A stretch of DNA of 62,102 nucleotides. Origin: an uncultured Anaerococcus sp. (lineage in GTDB: Bacteria; Bacillota; Clostridia; Tissierellales; Peptoniphilaceae). Location: assembly GCF_947253225.1 (NCBI RefSeq), contig NZ_CAMXYR010000002.1, forward strand, positions 1-62,102, written 5' to 3'. Position 1 is the stretch's first letter, and every line of letters begins with the position of its first letter. Position numbers and translations under genes: made by a program. Positions 24,690-33,312 of the stretch are shown here, one piece after another. The notes beneath the pieces were generated by a model that did not search any database, was not told where the DNA came from, and saw only the letters and a program-made list of their open reading frames with translations.

Positions 24690-27600
24690 ATGAATACGTT
24701 GAGAAAAACTATTAAAAAATCATTTACATCATCTAGGGCTAGGTTTCTTTCGATTTTCCTTTTGATGATGATAGGCTCTTTTGCCCTTGTTGGTCTAAAG
24801 GTTACTGGACCTAATATGAGGGCTACAAGTAGGGATTATTTCGACCAAACGAAACTTTTTGATGTAAGTGTCCTTGGATCTATGGGAATTGATAAGGATG
24901 ATAGGCTAGAGATTGAAAAAGCTAAGGGTGAGGATAAGGTTGAATATGGGTATTTTAAGGATGTGAAAATCTCAAATACTGATACAGCCATAAGAGTTTT
25001 CTCTAGGCCAGAGACTATTTCCAAATATATACTTAAAGAGGGAGAAGATTTAAAAAAACCTACAGATATAATTCTTTCTACCAACATGAGAGATGCTTAT
25101 AGGCTTGGAGATAAGCTTAAGTTAAGTGAAAAGGCTGGACTTGATGGTAAGGATGTTCTCAAAATTCACACCTATAAGGTGGTTGGTTTTGCTGATAGTG
25201 CTGAGTATATGTCTTATGTTAATATGGGTCCTTCAAGTGCGGGAGATGGAAACTTGTCGGGTTTTGCCTATTGCTTGGCAGATGATTTTTCTTCTGATTA
25301 TTATATGCTAGCAAGGCTTAAATTTACAGATACTGAAAACCTAGACCCTTACTCTGACCTCTATAGGGAGAAAATCGAAGCCCACACTCAAGAATTGGAT
25401 TCTTTGTTGGAAAAGCAGGGTAAGCACAGGCTAGGAGTTGTAAAAGGAAAGATGCAAGATGAGATTTCTAAGGCAGAAGCTAAGATTACTTATGCTAATG
25501 ATGAAATTAACTCTAAGCAAAGAAGACTAGATGAAGCTAAAATCAAGATAGATAATGGCAAAAAAGATTTGGAAGAAGCTAATACTCGCCTAGAGGCTGC
25601 TAAAAATTCCTTAGATATTGGCAGAAAAACTCTGGATGAAAAATGGCTTGACCTTGCCACTGCCAAAGAAAGCCTATCCTATGGAAAGGATAAGTTACTA
25701 GGTTCAGAAAATCAATTAGATGAGGCTAAAGCCAAGATTGATGATGGGGCTACTAAGATACAAGCTGGAGCAGATATTCTAGCTAGCAAAAAAAGTGACT
25801 TGGAAAAAGGTCAAGCTAAGTTAGAGAATGGCAAAGAAGACTACGAGGCCAATAAAGCCTTGTTAGATAAGAAAAATAAGGAGCTTTCTAAGGCTGAGGA
25901 AGACCTTGCCAAGAAAAGTGCAAAGATTGAGCAACTTAAAGCTAAGGAAGAAGAACTTAGTCAAAGTATTTCAAATATTGAAGCTAGCAAGGAAGAACTT
26001 AGCAAGAAACTTAGCCAAAAAGGCTTGAGTGATGAAGAAAGGACTAAGCTTGACCAAAAATTCCAAGAACTTTCAACAAAACTTGATTATGCTAGGGTAA
26101 AATTAGATGAGCTAAAGAAGATAAAAGAAAGTCAGTTGGATGAAAATAGCCTAGCCCAATATGAAGAAGGCAAGAAAATTCTAAAAAGCAAGAGAGATGA
26201 CCTAGATTCTGCTTATGAAAAATTGACTAGAACAAAAGCTGAACTCCAGGCCAAGGAAGAAGTCCTTGTGGTAGGGAAAAATGAACTTGAGAATTCTTTA
26301 GGACAGCTAAATGCCAAGCGAAAAGACCTAAATCAAGCAAAAGCTAGCTATGAAAATTCCCTAGCCCTCTACCAAAAAGCTAGGATAAACTACAATGAAA
26401 ATTTAGCTAAGTATTACCAAGGTCTAAGTGCATGGAAAGAAGGTTTTGAGGAACTAACTCAAAATGATGCTAGTTATAGGAAAAACTTAGCGAATTACCA
26501 CCAAGCCAAGAAGGAATTGAAAGAAAAAGAGGGCGATTACCAAGATGGTCTTAGCGAATTTGAAGAAAAATCTAAAGATGCCAAGGATAAAATTAAGATA
26601 GGAGAAGCTAGTATAAAAGATGCAAAGAAGCTTATGGCAAGTCTTGAAGAACCTACCTACATGGTCTCAAGCAGAAGAGAGGCCCTTGGTTCAGCAGGCT
26701 ACACTATTTATCAAATAGTGGCTAATATTGTGGACAAGCTTTCAAATATTTTCCCAGTATTCTTATACTTTGTGGCTTCTCTTGTAACTCTTACAACAAT
26801 GACGAGATTTGTAGATGAGCAAAGATTAAACAACGGAACCTTGGTTGCTTTGGGCTACGATGATAGGGATGTTATAAAGAAATTTACTCTTTATGGCCTT
26901 CTTGCAGGTCTTAGTGGAACTCTATTAGGAATTATCCTAGGCCACATCCTTCTACCAAGTATAGTTTACGGAGCTTATGGGAAAAACTTCAGTGTACCAA
27001 GAATGTACCTAAAATTTTATCCTAGGATAAGCCTGTTTGCGATAATTCTTTCCTTATTGAGTTCGGTATTACCAGCTTATCTAGTAGCAAAAAATCAACT
27101 TAAAGAAAGGCCAACAAGCCTCCTAATGCCAAAGGCTCCTGCTAAGGGCTCATCAATCCTTTTGGAAAGAATCACCCCTATATGGTCAAGACTCGGATTT
27201 ATCCAAAAGGTAACTGCAAGAAACATCTTTAGATACAAAAAGAGAATGCTGATGACGATTTTTGGAGTAGCAGGCGGTATGACCCTACTTTTTGCAGGAT
27301 TTTCTGTTCAAAAATCAATTGCAGGAATCGAAAAAAGTCAATTTGAAGAAATAATTAACTACAACCTAATAACATCCTACAAGAAGAACATGGATGAAGG
27401 TGAGAAAAAAGAAATTGCTGACCTACTAGCTTCAAAGGATATCCAAAGCCACTTACCAATTCATTATGAAAAAATGAAGAAAAAGGCCGGAAAATTTGGA
27501 GATAAACAAGAAATAAACCTTCTAGCTAGTGACAGGAAAGATGAAGTCAATAAGTTTGTGGACCTAAGGAATAGGAAAAGCAAGCAAAAAATTAAGTTAA

Positions 27601-28340
27601 ATGACGAGGGAGCAGTAATTTCTGAAAGACTTGCCGATATACTTAATATTAAGGTAGGTGATGACGTAGTTCTCCTAGATGCAAACGAGGTTGAGAGAAA
27701 AGTCAAGGTATCAGCTATTACAGAAATGTATGCAGGGCATTTTGTCTTTATGTCAGATAAATATTACAAGGATGTATTTGCTAGGGACTATAAGCCCAAT
27801 GCAGATGTGATTAGCCTAGTAGATTCTAGCCTAGAAAATACCAACAAAATAGGCTCTAAATTTATGGACAAGACTTGTGTTAAGGCTGTTGTCTCAAATA
27901 CTTTGATAGAAAAGCAGACTCAAATTATAGTCCAAGCCCTAAACAAAATTATGATTTTAATCATAGTCGTAGCAACTCTTCTTTCCCTTGTAATCTTGTA
28001 CAATTTGACCAATATAAATGTTCAAGAAAGAATAAGGGAGCTATCTACTGTAAAGGTATTGGGCTTTTATAACAAGGAAGTAACCATGTATATTTATAGG
28101 GAAACAATTTTTCTAACCATCCTAGGCCTTTTTCTAGGCTACGGACTGGGAGATATCTTGTTTAAATATATTTTGAAAGTTGTACCACCAGCAGAAGTTA
28201 TGTTCAATCCATCCTTAACTTATACATCCTTCGTGATTCCTCTCCTAATAATCTTTATTATAACTACAGGATTGGGATTTCTAATATATCGAAAGCTAAG
28301 GGATGTCAACATGCTTGAAGCTCTAAAGTCTGTTGAGTAA
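24690..28340 (+). CDS. FtsX-family ABC permease with very long coiled coil
   Basis: 1216 residues. An N-terminal transmembrane helix (ARFLSIFLLMMIGSFALVGL) is followed by an extracellular MacB-like periplasmic-core domain, then by a coiled coil of roughly 400 residues (about 250-650; heptads rich in Lys, Glu, Leu with repeated AKAKI, LEEAN and ELSKKL blocks). Next come three FtsX helices (near 690-800), a second extracellular domain and three final helices with LSLVILYNLTNINVQERIRELSTVKVLGFY. MacB-like permeases use the outer stalk to act mechanically on substrates or partners. Here the stalk would reach far into the cell wall. It is co-transcribed with the ATPase and likely controlled by the TetR protein. 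Confidence 0.88.
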   Translation: MNTLRKTIKKSFTSSRARFLSIFLLMMIGSFALVGLKVTGPNMRATSRDYFDQTKLFDVSVLGSMGIDKDDRLEIEKAKGEDKVEYGYFKDVKISNTDTAIRVFSRPETISKYILKEGEDLKKPTDIILSTNMRDAYRLGDKLKLSEKAGLDGKDVLKIHTYKVVGFADSAEYMSYVNMGPSSAGDGNLSGFAYCLADDFSSDYYMLARLKFTDTENLDPYSDLYREKIEAHTQELDSLLEKQGKHRLGVVKGKMQDEISKAEAKITYANDEINSKQRRLDEAKIKIDNGKKDLEEANTRLEAAKNSLDIGRKTLDEKWLDLATAKESLSYGKDKLLGSENQLDEAKAKIDDGATKIQAGADILASKKSDLEKGQAKLENGKEDYEANKALLDKKNKELSKAEEDLAKKSAKIEQLKAKEEELSQSISNIEASKEELSKKLSQKGLSDEERTKLDQKFQELSTKLDYARVKLDELKKIKESQLDENSLAQYEEGKKILKSKRDDLDSAYEKLTRTKAELQAKEEVLVVGKNELENSLGQLNAKRKDLNQAKASYENSLALYQKARINYNENLAKYYQGLSAWKEGFEELTQNDASYRKNLANYHQAKKELKEKEGDYQDGLSEFEEKSKDAKDKIKIGEASIKDAKKLMASLEEPTYMVSSRREALGSAGYTIYQIVANIVDKLSNIFPVFLYFVASLVTLTTMTRFVDEQRLNNGTLVALGYDDRDVIKKFTLYGLLAGLSGTLLGIILGHILLPSIVYGAYGKNFSVPRMYLKFYPRISLFAIILSLLSSVLPAYLVAKNQLKERPTSLLMPKAPAKGSSILLERITPIWSRLGFIQKVTARNIFRYKKRMLMTIFGVAGGMTLLFAGFSVQKSIAGIEKSQFEEIINYNLITSYKKNMDEGEKKEIADLLASKDIQSHLPIHYEKMKKKAGKFGDKQEINLLASDRKDEVNKFVDLRNRKSKQKIKLNDEGAVISERLADILNIKVGDDVVLLDANEVERKVKVSAITEMYAGHFVFMSDKYYKDVFARDYKPNADVISLVDSSLENTNKIGSKFMDKTCVKAVVSNTLIEKQTQIIVQALNKIMILIIVVATLLSLVILYNLTNINVQERIRELSTVKVLGFYNKEVTMYIYRETIFLTILGLFLGYGLGDILFKYILKVVPPAEVMFNPSLTYTSFVIPLLIIFIITTGLGFLIYRKLRDVNMLEALKSVE

Positions 28341-28344
28341 TATA

Positions 28345-28373
28345 TTGAAAAAAATTTAAAATTGTTTTATAAT
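28345..28373 (+). promoter_or_regulatory. Thiamine operon promoter
   Basis: TTGAAA (28345-28350), a 17-nt spacer and TATAAT (28368-28373). The expected transcript starts at about 28380, right at the 5' side of the riboswitch P1. Confidence 0.75.
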
Positions 28374-28377
28374 AAGA

Positions 28378-28462
28378 TTAGCTAGGGGTGCGAGTGTGCT
28401 GAGAGATGGATTTCCATTAACCCTTTAAACTTGTTAGGTTAAGACCTGCGTAAGAAAGCTAG
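28378..28462 (+). promoter_or_regulatory. TPP riboswitch aptamer (THI element)
   Basis: The conserved blocks are in order: GGGGTGC (28385-28391), the pyrimidine-sensing CTGAGA (28399-28404), the variable P3 hairpin ATGGATTTCCAT, ACCCTTTAAACTTG, and GGTTAAGACCTGCG (28437-28450). P1 is closed by TTAGCT (28378-28383) with AGCTAG (28457-28462). Binding of thiamine pyrophosphate should stabilise P1 and allow the terminator downstream to form. Confidence 0.95.
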
Positions 28463-28479
28463 TATAAGCAAGAGTTTAA

Positions 28480-28505
28480 AGACCCCTAGGAGGGGTCTAT
28501 TTTTA
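28480..28505 (+). terminator. Riboswitch-controlled terminator
   Basis: AGACCCCT (28480-28487) pairs with AGGGGTCT (28491-28498), followed by ATTTTTA. ACCCCTAG (28482-28489) is the exact complement of CTAGGGGT (28382-28389) in the 5' part of the aptamer, so without TPP the two can form the antiterminator. This shows the switching mechanism directly. Confidence 0.88.
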
Positions 28506-28564
28506 TACTCCTAACTAACTTTAAAAAATAAGATAGCTTGTTTAAATTAATAAACTTGTGAATT

Positions 28565-28619
28565 GGCACTAAAGGGGCATACCACCTCGGGTATGGTTGT
28601 CCTTTTTGTGCCTTTTTTT
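28565..28619 (+). terminator. Second terminator-like hairpin before thiS
   Basis: Three stacked helices close a 48-nt element: GGCAC (28565-28569) with GTGCC (28608-28612), AAAGG with CCTTT, and CATACC (28578-28583) with GGTATG (28590-28595). A T7 tract follows (28613-28619), and the thiS ribosome site starts 2 nt later. It looks like an intrinsic terminator, so the operon seems to have two in series. Confidence 0.65.
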
Positions 28620-28633
28620 GAGGAGGTGATAGG

Positions 28634-28831
28634 GTGCTTACAATCAATGATAAGGAAGTTAGCTTTGTGGAAGGGGAAAATCTTAGGCAATTTCTTGTGA
28701 GAAATAACTTTGACCCAGATTTTCTTGCTTGCGAAGTTGACCAAGAACTTGTTAAGAAGTCAGACTTCGACAAGGTTCTTATGAAAGATGAGTCCAAAGT
28801 AGAAGTATTTTCCTTTGTGGGAGGAGGCTGA
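28634..28831 (+). CDS. thiS: Sulfur carrier protein ThiS
   Basis: 65-residue ubiquitin-fold carrier; its C-terminal Gly-Gly (FVGGG) is adenylated by ThiF and turned into a thiocarboxylate that gives sulfur to thiazole synthesis. It starts at GTG 28634 with AGGAGGTGAT (28621-28630) at good distance. The fold is visible in LTINDKEVSFVEGENLRQFL. It is the first gene of thiS-F-G-H-W-M-E, downstream of the TPP riboswitch. Confidence 0.92.
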   Translation: MLTINDKEVSFVEGENLRQFLVRNNFDPDFLACEVDQELVKKSDFDKVLMKDESKVEVFSFVGGG

Positions 28832-28832
28832 T

Positions 28833-29438
28833 ATGAGAGAGGAAGTCTTAGCTAGACAGGAAGATGAGGTCAATAAAATTTTGGAGAAGGCCTCTGTTTC
28901 AATCCTTGGATGTGGGGGTCTAGGTTCAACTATAGCCATGACCCTCGCAAGATGTGGCCTAGGAAAGATTTACCTTTATGATTTCGATAAAGTGGAGCTT
29001 TCAAACTTAAATAGGCAAAATTACGACCAAGCTGATTTGGGAAAGAGCAAGGTCTTACAGACTAAGAAAAAAATAAAGGAAACCATTCCCTATACAGAAG
29101 TCTATGGTGAGGAAATCTACATAACTAGAGAAAATTTAGATGAAATCTCTCAAAGGAGTGATATTTTCATAGAGGCATTCGACAAAAAAGAGATGAAAAC
29201 AATGGTTTTTGATTATTTTTTGGGCAAAAAAGATAAGAAACTTATAATGGCATCGGGTCTTTCAGGTCTTGGAGATATCCATGATATAAAAATAAAAAAC
29301 CTAGCTAATGTGTGCATGGTTGGCGATTTTAGATCGACACCAGAAGAGGGGTTGTACCTTCCTTATGTGGGAATTGTCGCAAACCTTGAGGCTCTTTGTG
29401 CTATAAAAATTATTAGAGGAGAAAAATATGGAAAATAA
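28833..29438 (+). CDS. thiF: ThiS adenylyltransferase ThiF
   Basis: E1-like enzyme that adenylates the ThiS C-terminus using ATP. 201 residues, the short form without a C-terminal rhodanese or zinc domain. The Rossmann motif ILGCGGLGSTIAMTLARCG and the following LYDFDKVELSNLNRQNY (substrate arginine and asparagine) are diagnostic. The ATG at 28833 follows GGAGGAGG, which lies in the end of thiS. It overlaps thiG by 11 bp. No CxxC zinc pair is seen, as expected for this short type. Confidence 0.9.
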   Translation: MREEVLARQEDEVNKILEKASVSILGCGGLGSTIAMTLARCGLGKIYLYDFDKVELSNLNRQNYDQADLGKSKVLQTKKKIKETIPYTEVYGEEIYITRENLDEISQRSDIFIEAFDKKEMKTMVFDYFLGKKDKKLIMASGLSGLGDIHDIKIKNLANVCMVGDFRSTPEEGLYLPYVGIVANLEALCAIKIIRGEKYGK

Positions 29439-30198
29439 AGATTATTTGATACTTGGAGATAAGGAGTTTGAGTCAAGATTTATACTAGGCTCTGGCAAAT
29501 ATTCACCAGAATTGATAGATGCAGCTATAAAATCTGCGGGTTCACAGATGATTACTGTTGCCCTAAGGAGGGCAAACACCAAAGATGTTGCCAATATCCT
29601 AAACTACATACCCAAGGATGTTACCATAATTCCCAACACTTCTGGGGCAAGAAATGCTGAAGAAGCTATTAGAATCTCAAGGCTTGCTAGGGAGATGGGT
29701 TGTGGCAATTTTGTTAAAATTGAAATAATGAGAGATAGCAAGTACCTTTTGCCAGACAATAGCGAAACATTAAAGGCTACAGAAATTCTTGCCAAAGAAG
29801 GCTTTGTTGTTCTTCCTTATATGTACCCAGACCTAAACTATGCAAGAGATTTGCGAGATGCAGGAGCTTCTGCCATAATGCCACTAGCAAGCCCAATAGG
29901 TTCAAACAAGGGCCTTGCAACCAAGGACTTCATCAAAATAATAATTAATGAAATAGACCTTCCTGTAATTGTAGATGCTGGAATAGGAGTGCCAAGTCAA
30001 GCGGCAGAAGCTATGGAGATGGGAGCTTCCGCCATAATGGCAAATACAGGAATTGCAAGCGCAAGCGATATAAATATGATGGCCAAAGCCTTTAGGCTTG
30101 GGATAGAAGGAGGAAGATTAGCCTATCTTGCAAAGCCTGGTAGGGTTTTGGAAAGTGGAGCTGACCCATCTTCACCATTGAGGGATTTTTTCGATTAA
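29428..30198 (+). CDS. thiG: Thiazole synthase ThiG
   Basis: TIM-barrel enzyme that joins deoxyxylulose-5-phosphate, dehydroglycine and ThiS thiocarboxylate into the thiazole phosphate. 256 residues, the normal size. FILGSGKYSPELI near the N-terminus, TIIPNTSGARNAEEAIRISR, and VDAGIGVPSQAAEAMEMG with MANTGIA for phosphate binding are typical. It starts inside the end of thiF and is followed after 1 bp by thiH, its dehydroglycine supplier. Confidence 0.96.
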   Translation: MENKDYLILGDKEFESRFILGSGKYSPELIDAAIKSAGSQMITVALRRANTKDVANILNYIPKDVTIIPNTSGARNAEEAIRISRLAREMGCGNFVKIEIMRDSKYLLPDNSETLKATEILAKEGFVVLPYMYPDLNYARDLRDAGASAIMPLASPIGSNKGLATKDFIKIIINEIDLPVIVDAGIGVPSQAAEAMEMGASAIMANTGIASASDINMMAKAFRLGIEGGRLAYLAKPGRVLESGADPSSPLRDFFD

Positions 30199-30199
30199 G

Positions 30200-31357
30200 A
30201 TGAATATTACAAGTGTAAATGATTATTTTCCAGGCATGGATATAATTGATTCAGACATAAAAGACAGAGTAAGAGAAGCTTTTGATAGGGTTAAAGCTAG
30301 GAGAGTAAGTGAGGACGACTTTAAGCTAAGCCTTAGAAATCCTGAACCAACAGAAGAGGACTTATACAATCTCCTTAGCGACTATGGACTAGGTTACATC
30401 GAGCATATGGCAGAAGTTGCCAAGGATAAGAGAAATAGGTATTTTGGGAAAAATGTATGTTTATTTTCTCCGATTTATATAGCCAACTACTGTGAAAATT
30501 CTTGTAGGTATTGTGGCTTTAGGGCAAAAAGCGACATCAAAAGAGCAAGACTTAGTCTTGATGAGATAGAGGAAGAAATGAAAGCTCTTGCAGAAACTGG
30601 TATTGAAGATGTGCTAATTCTTACAGGAGAAAGTGAGAGGTTTTCATCAATTTCTTATATAGCAGATGCTTGTAGGATTGCTGGAAAATATTTTAGGTCA
30701 ATAGGTATAGAAGTTTATCCTACAAATATATCATCCTACGAGACTTTGAGAAAGGCTGGGGCGGACTTTGTAACAGTCTTTCAGGAATCCTACAATCCCG
30801 AGATTTTTGACTACTACCACCCTTATGGCCATAAAAGAAGCTTTCCTTATAGGTTTGACACTCAAGAAAGAGCCTTGAAGGCTGGCTTTAGGGGAGTAGG
30901 CTTTGGTACACTCTTTGGTCTAGGAGATCCAATCGAGGAAGCCTTCAAGCTTGCTATCCATGCTAGAGAAATTCAAAAGAAATATCCCCATGCAGAAATT
31001 GCTATATCTCTGCCAAGAATTAGACCAACCCATGGGGCAGATGATAGTTTAAACTTCAATATTGTAGGAGATAAGAAGTTTTTTCAAATAATGCTTGCCA
31101 TAAGGATATTTCTTCCTTTCGCATCAATCACCCTATCAACAAGAGAAGCCAAGGACTTTAGGGATTTGGCAGTCCAATATGCAGCGACCAAAATCTCTGC
31201 CTCTGTCGATACATCTATTGGCCATAGGTCTAAGAAAAGCAAAGACGAGGGAGACGAACAGTTTGTAATTGATGATGCTAGGTCAAGCAGTGAAACTTGC
31301 CAAGATCTTAGAAAAATTGGAATGACACCAGTATTTACAGATTACCTTAATCTTTAG
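30200..31357 (+). CDS. thiH: 2-iminoacetate synthase ThiH
   Basis: Radical SAM enzyme that splits tyrosine to 2-iminoacetate (dehydroglycine) and p-cresol, feeding ThiG. This oxygen-sensitive route replaces the oxidase ThiO of aerobes. The cluster motif CxxxCxxC is CENSCRYCGF near residue 96, followed by the SAM-binding DVLILTGESE and the C-terminal region ISASVDTSIGHRS. 385 residues, slightly longer than Escherichia coli ThiH. No strong ribosome site is seen, so translation is probably coupled to thiG. Confidence 0.95.
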   Translation: MNITSVNDYFPGMDIIDSDIKDRVREAFDRVKARRVSEDDFKLSLRNPEPTEEDLYNLLSDYGLGYIEHMAEVAKDKRNRYFGKNVCLFSPIYIANYCENSCRYCGFRAKSDIKRARLSLDEIEEEMKALAETGIEDVLILTGESERFSSISYIADACRIAGKYFRSIGIEVYPTNISSYETLRKAGADFVTVFQESYNPEIFDYYHPYGHKRSFPYRFDTQERALKAGFRGVGFGTLFGLGDPIEEAFKLAIHAREIQKKYPHAEIAISLPRIRPTHGADDSLNFNIVGDKKFFQIMLAIRIFLPFASITLSTREAKDFRDLAVQYAATKISASVDTSIGHRSKKSKDEGDEQFVIDDARSSSETCQDLRKIGMTPVFTDYLNL

Positions 31358-31365
31358 GAGGACCT

Positions 31366-31911
31366 ATGGAAAATAAGAAAAAGATACTAATAATGGTTAC
31401 CCTATCCATGTTTGTTGCTATAGGAGTTGTCATCTCTCCCATCCTTCGCTTTGAAGGCTTTGCACCGACAGCCCACTTTGTAAACATTGTATGTTCAGTT
31501 TTTTTGGGACCCTGGTATAGCCTTGCCAATGCCATAATTACAGCAGCCATTCGTATGAGCCTCTTAGGGATTCCACCACTTGCCATAACGGGACAAGTTT
31601 TTGGAGCATTCTTGTCTGGATTTTTGTATAGGAAAAGCAAGGGCTCAATTCTTTCTTGTGTAGTGGGAGAGATAATTGGTACGGGAATAATTGGAGCAAT
31701 TGCCTCTTATCCTGTGATGGCACTTCTTTGGGGCAAGGGAGATATCACTTGGTATTTTTACCTACCAAGCTTTTTGATAGCAACTTTGATTGGAGGATCT
31801 GTTGCCTTCATCTTCCTTAAAACACTTCAAAAGTCCAAGGTCTTATATCCTATCCAGAAAAATCTAGGAGTGAATGTTTATGAGAAATCTAAGGCAAATT
31901 CTAGCAAGTAG
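31366..31911 (+). CDS. thiW: ThiW, thiazole transport substrate-binding membrane protein
   Basis: 181-residue integral membrane S-component of an energy-coupling factor transporter, thought to import hydroxyethylthiazole. Five or six hydrophobic helices (MVTLSMFVAIGVVISPILRF, VCSVFLGPWYSLANAIITAA, PLAITGQVFGAFLSGFLY, ending LIGGSVAFIFLKTL), with FEGFAPTAHFVN between the first two. AGGAGG precedes the ATG. It overlaps thiM, the kinase for the imported thiazole, by 32 bp, and no ATPase of its own is encoded nearby. Confidence 0.88.
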   Translation: MENKKKILIMVTLSMFVAIGVVISPILRFEGFAPTAHFVNIVCSVFLGPWYSLANAIITAAIRMSLLGIPPLAITGQVFGAFLSGFLYRKSKGSILSCVVGEIIGTGIIGAIASYPVMALLWGKGDITWYFYLPSFLIATLIGGSVAFIFLKTLQKSKVLYPIQKNLGVNVYEKSKANSSK

Positions 31912-32701
31912 GGAAAAATTAAAAGAAGAAGCTCCCCTAATTCACGCCATAACCAATCCCATAGCTATAAATATGGTTGCAAATGCCATCTTGGCTTTGG
32001 GAGCTAAGGCTATTTGTGCCTCCCATCCAGATGAAGTAGAAGAAATTGTAAGCTTGTCAAAGGCTCTTAGCCTAAATCTTGGCAATATTACAGATGAAAG
32101 GATGGTGGCTATAGATAAGGCTGCTCTAGCAGCTAGGGATAAAAAAATTCCTGTAATAATTGATCTAGTTGGAGTGGGGGCTTCGACTCTGAGATATGAG
32201 TTTGCTAAAAATCTATTAGAAACTTATAAGTTTGCCATCATTAAGGGAAACTCTTCTGAAATCAGAGCCCTAGCCCTAGGAAAATCCAAGGCCAAGGGCA
32301 TTGATGTGGGAGATGAGGATAAGATAACTGATTATAACTTTAACCAAATAGCGAGACAGGCGAGAAAACTTTGCCAGAAATACCAGACCAAAGTTCTAAT
32401 AACTGGAGCAAAAGACCTAATAATTAGCGAAGATTCTTATATAATAGTATCAAATGGAGTAGAAAACCTAAGCAAGATTACAGGAACAGGCTGTATGCTA
32501 ACAGCGATAATTTCAAGCTTTATGGCAGTAACAAGTCCTGTAGAAGCAGGTCTTTTGGGGCTTTTGCTAATGGGAGTTAGTGGAGAGCTTGCAAATACGG
32601 ATAGGCTGTACACATTTTTTGTAAACCTTATGGATGAAATAGCCACAATAAAAGATGAAGATATCCTAGAAAGAGCGAGGGTGAAGGAGGTTAAATTTTG
32701 A
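31880..32701 (+). CDS. thiM: Hydroxyethylthiazole kinase
   Basis: Ribokinase-fold salvage enzyme phosphorylating 4-methyl-5-(2-hydroxyethyl)thiazole. 273 residues. The substrate loop PLIHAITNPIAINMVANAIL, the LSLNLGNIT segment, DLVGVGAS, IKGNSSEIRAL and the catalytic ITGTGCMLTAIISSF are all present. The ATG at 31880 has GGAG about 10 nt before it. With ThiW it gives a salvage path beside the de novo thiazole path of the same operon. Confidence 0.94.
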   Translation: MRNLRQILASREKLKEEAPLIHAITNPIAINMVANAILALGAKAICASHPDEVEEIVSLSKALSLNLGNITDERMVAIDKAALAARDKKIPVIIDLVGVGASTLRYEFAKNLLETYKFAIIKGNSSEIRALALGKSKAKGIDVGDEDKITDYNFNQIARQARKLCQKYQTKVLITGAKDLIISEDSYIIVSNGVENLSKITGTGCMLTAIISSFMAVTSPVEAGLLGLLLMGVSGELANTDRLYTFFVNLMDEIATIKDEDILERARVKEVKF

Positions 32702-33312
32702 AAAAACTTTATCTAGTTACAAATTCAGACAAATATACGGAGGAGGAATTTCTCCTAAGAATAGAGGAGGCTCTAAGGGGTGGAGTAGATATTCTCCAGC
32801 TAAGAGAGAAGGAAAAAAGTGACCTAGAGATTTTGAAACTAGGAAAAAAAGTTAAGATCTTGTGTGATACCTATGGAGTCCCAATGCTTATAGATGATAA
32901 AGTCCACCTAGCTTGGGCCTTGGGAGTAGGAGTCCACTTAGGAAGAGACGATATGCCAATAGAGCTTGCAAGAAAGCTCTTGGGAGATGAGGTAATAATA
33001 GGAGCAACTGCCAAATCTGTAGAAGCAGCCCTAGCTTGTCAAAAAAATTCTGCTGATTATTTGGGAGTTGGAGCAATATTTGAAACGAAAACCCACGTCA
33101 AAACCAAAATAACAAGCGTAGAAACCCTCATAAAAATAAAGGAGAGCGTAGATATTGATGTTTACGCCATAGGAGGACTAAATGTCGATAATGTAGATAT
33201 CCTAAAAGGCTCAAAAGTCGATGGGATTTGTGTTGTTAGGGCTATAATGGACAGTCCGAATGTTTTGGAGGATGCTAGACGATTAAAAGAGAAAATCAAT
33301 AGAATTTTGTAA
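32698..33312 (+). CDS. thiE: Thiamine-phosphate synthase
   Basis: Couples thiazole phosphate with hydroxymethylpyrimidine pyrophosphate to thiamine phosphate. 204 residues in a TIM barrel: GGVDILQLREKEKSD, the pyrimidine-site LIDDKVHLAWALGVGVHLG, VGVGAIFETKTHVKTKI and IDVYAIGGLNVDN. It starts at TTG 32698, the only start that fits AAGGAGG at 32684-32690, and overlaps the thiM stop by 4 bp. It ends the operon. Genes for the pyrimidine half (thiC, thiD) are not in the window. Confidence 0.94.
   Translation: MKKLYLVTNSDKYTEEEFLLRIEEALRGGVDILQLREKEKSDLEILKLGKKVKILCDTYGVPMLIDDKVHLAWALGVGVHLGRDDMPIELARKLLGDEVIIGATAKSVEAALACQKNSADYLGVGAIFETKTHVKTKITSVETLIKIKESVDIDVYAIGGLNVDNVDILKGSKVDGICVVRAIMDSPNVLEDARRLKEKINRIL

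Noticed and set aside
28565..28612. Hairpin before thiS as part of a T-box
   Set aside because: No specifier loop, AG bulge or TGGNACCGCG antiterminator sequence is present, and the genes are for thiamine.
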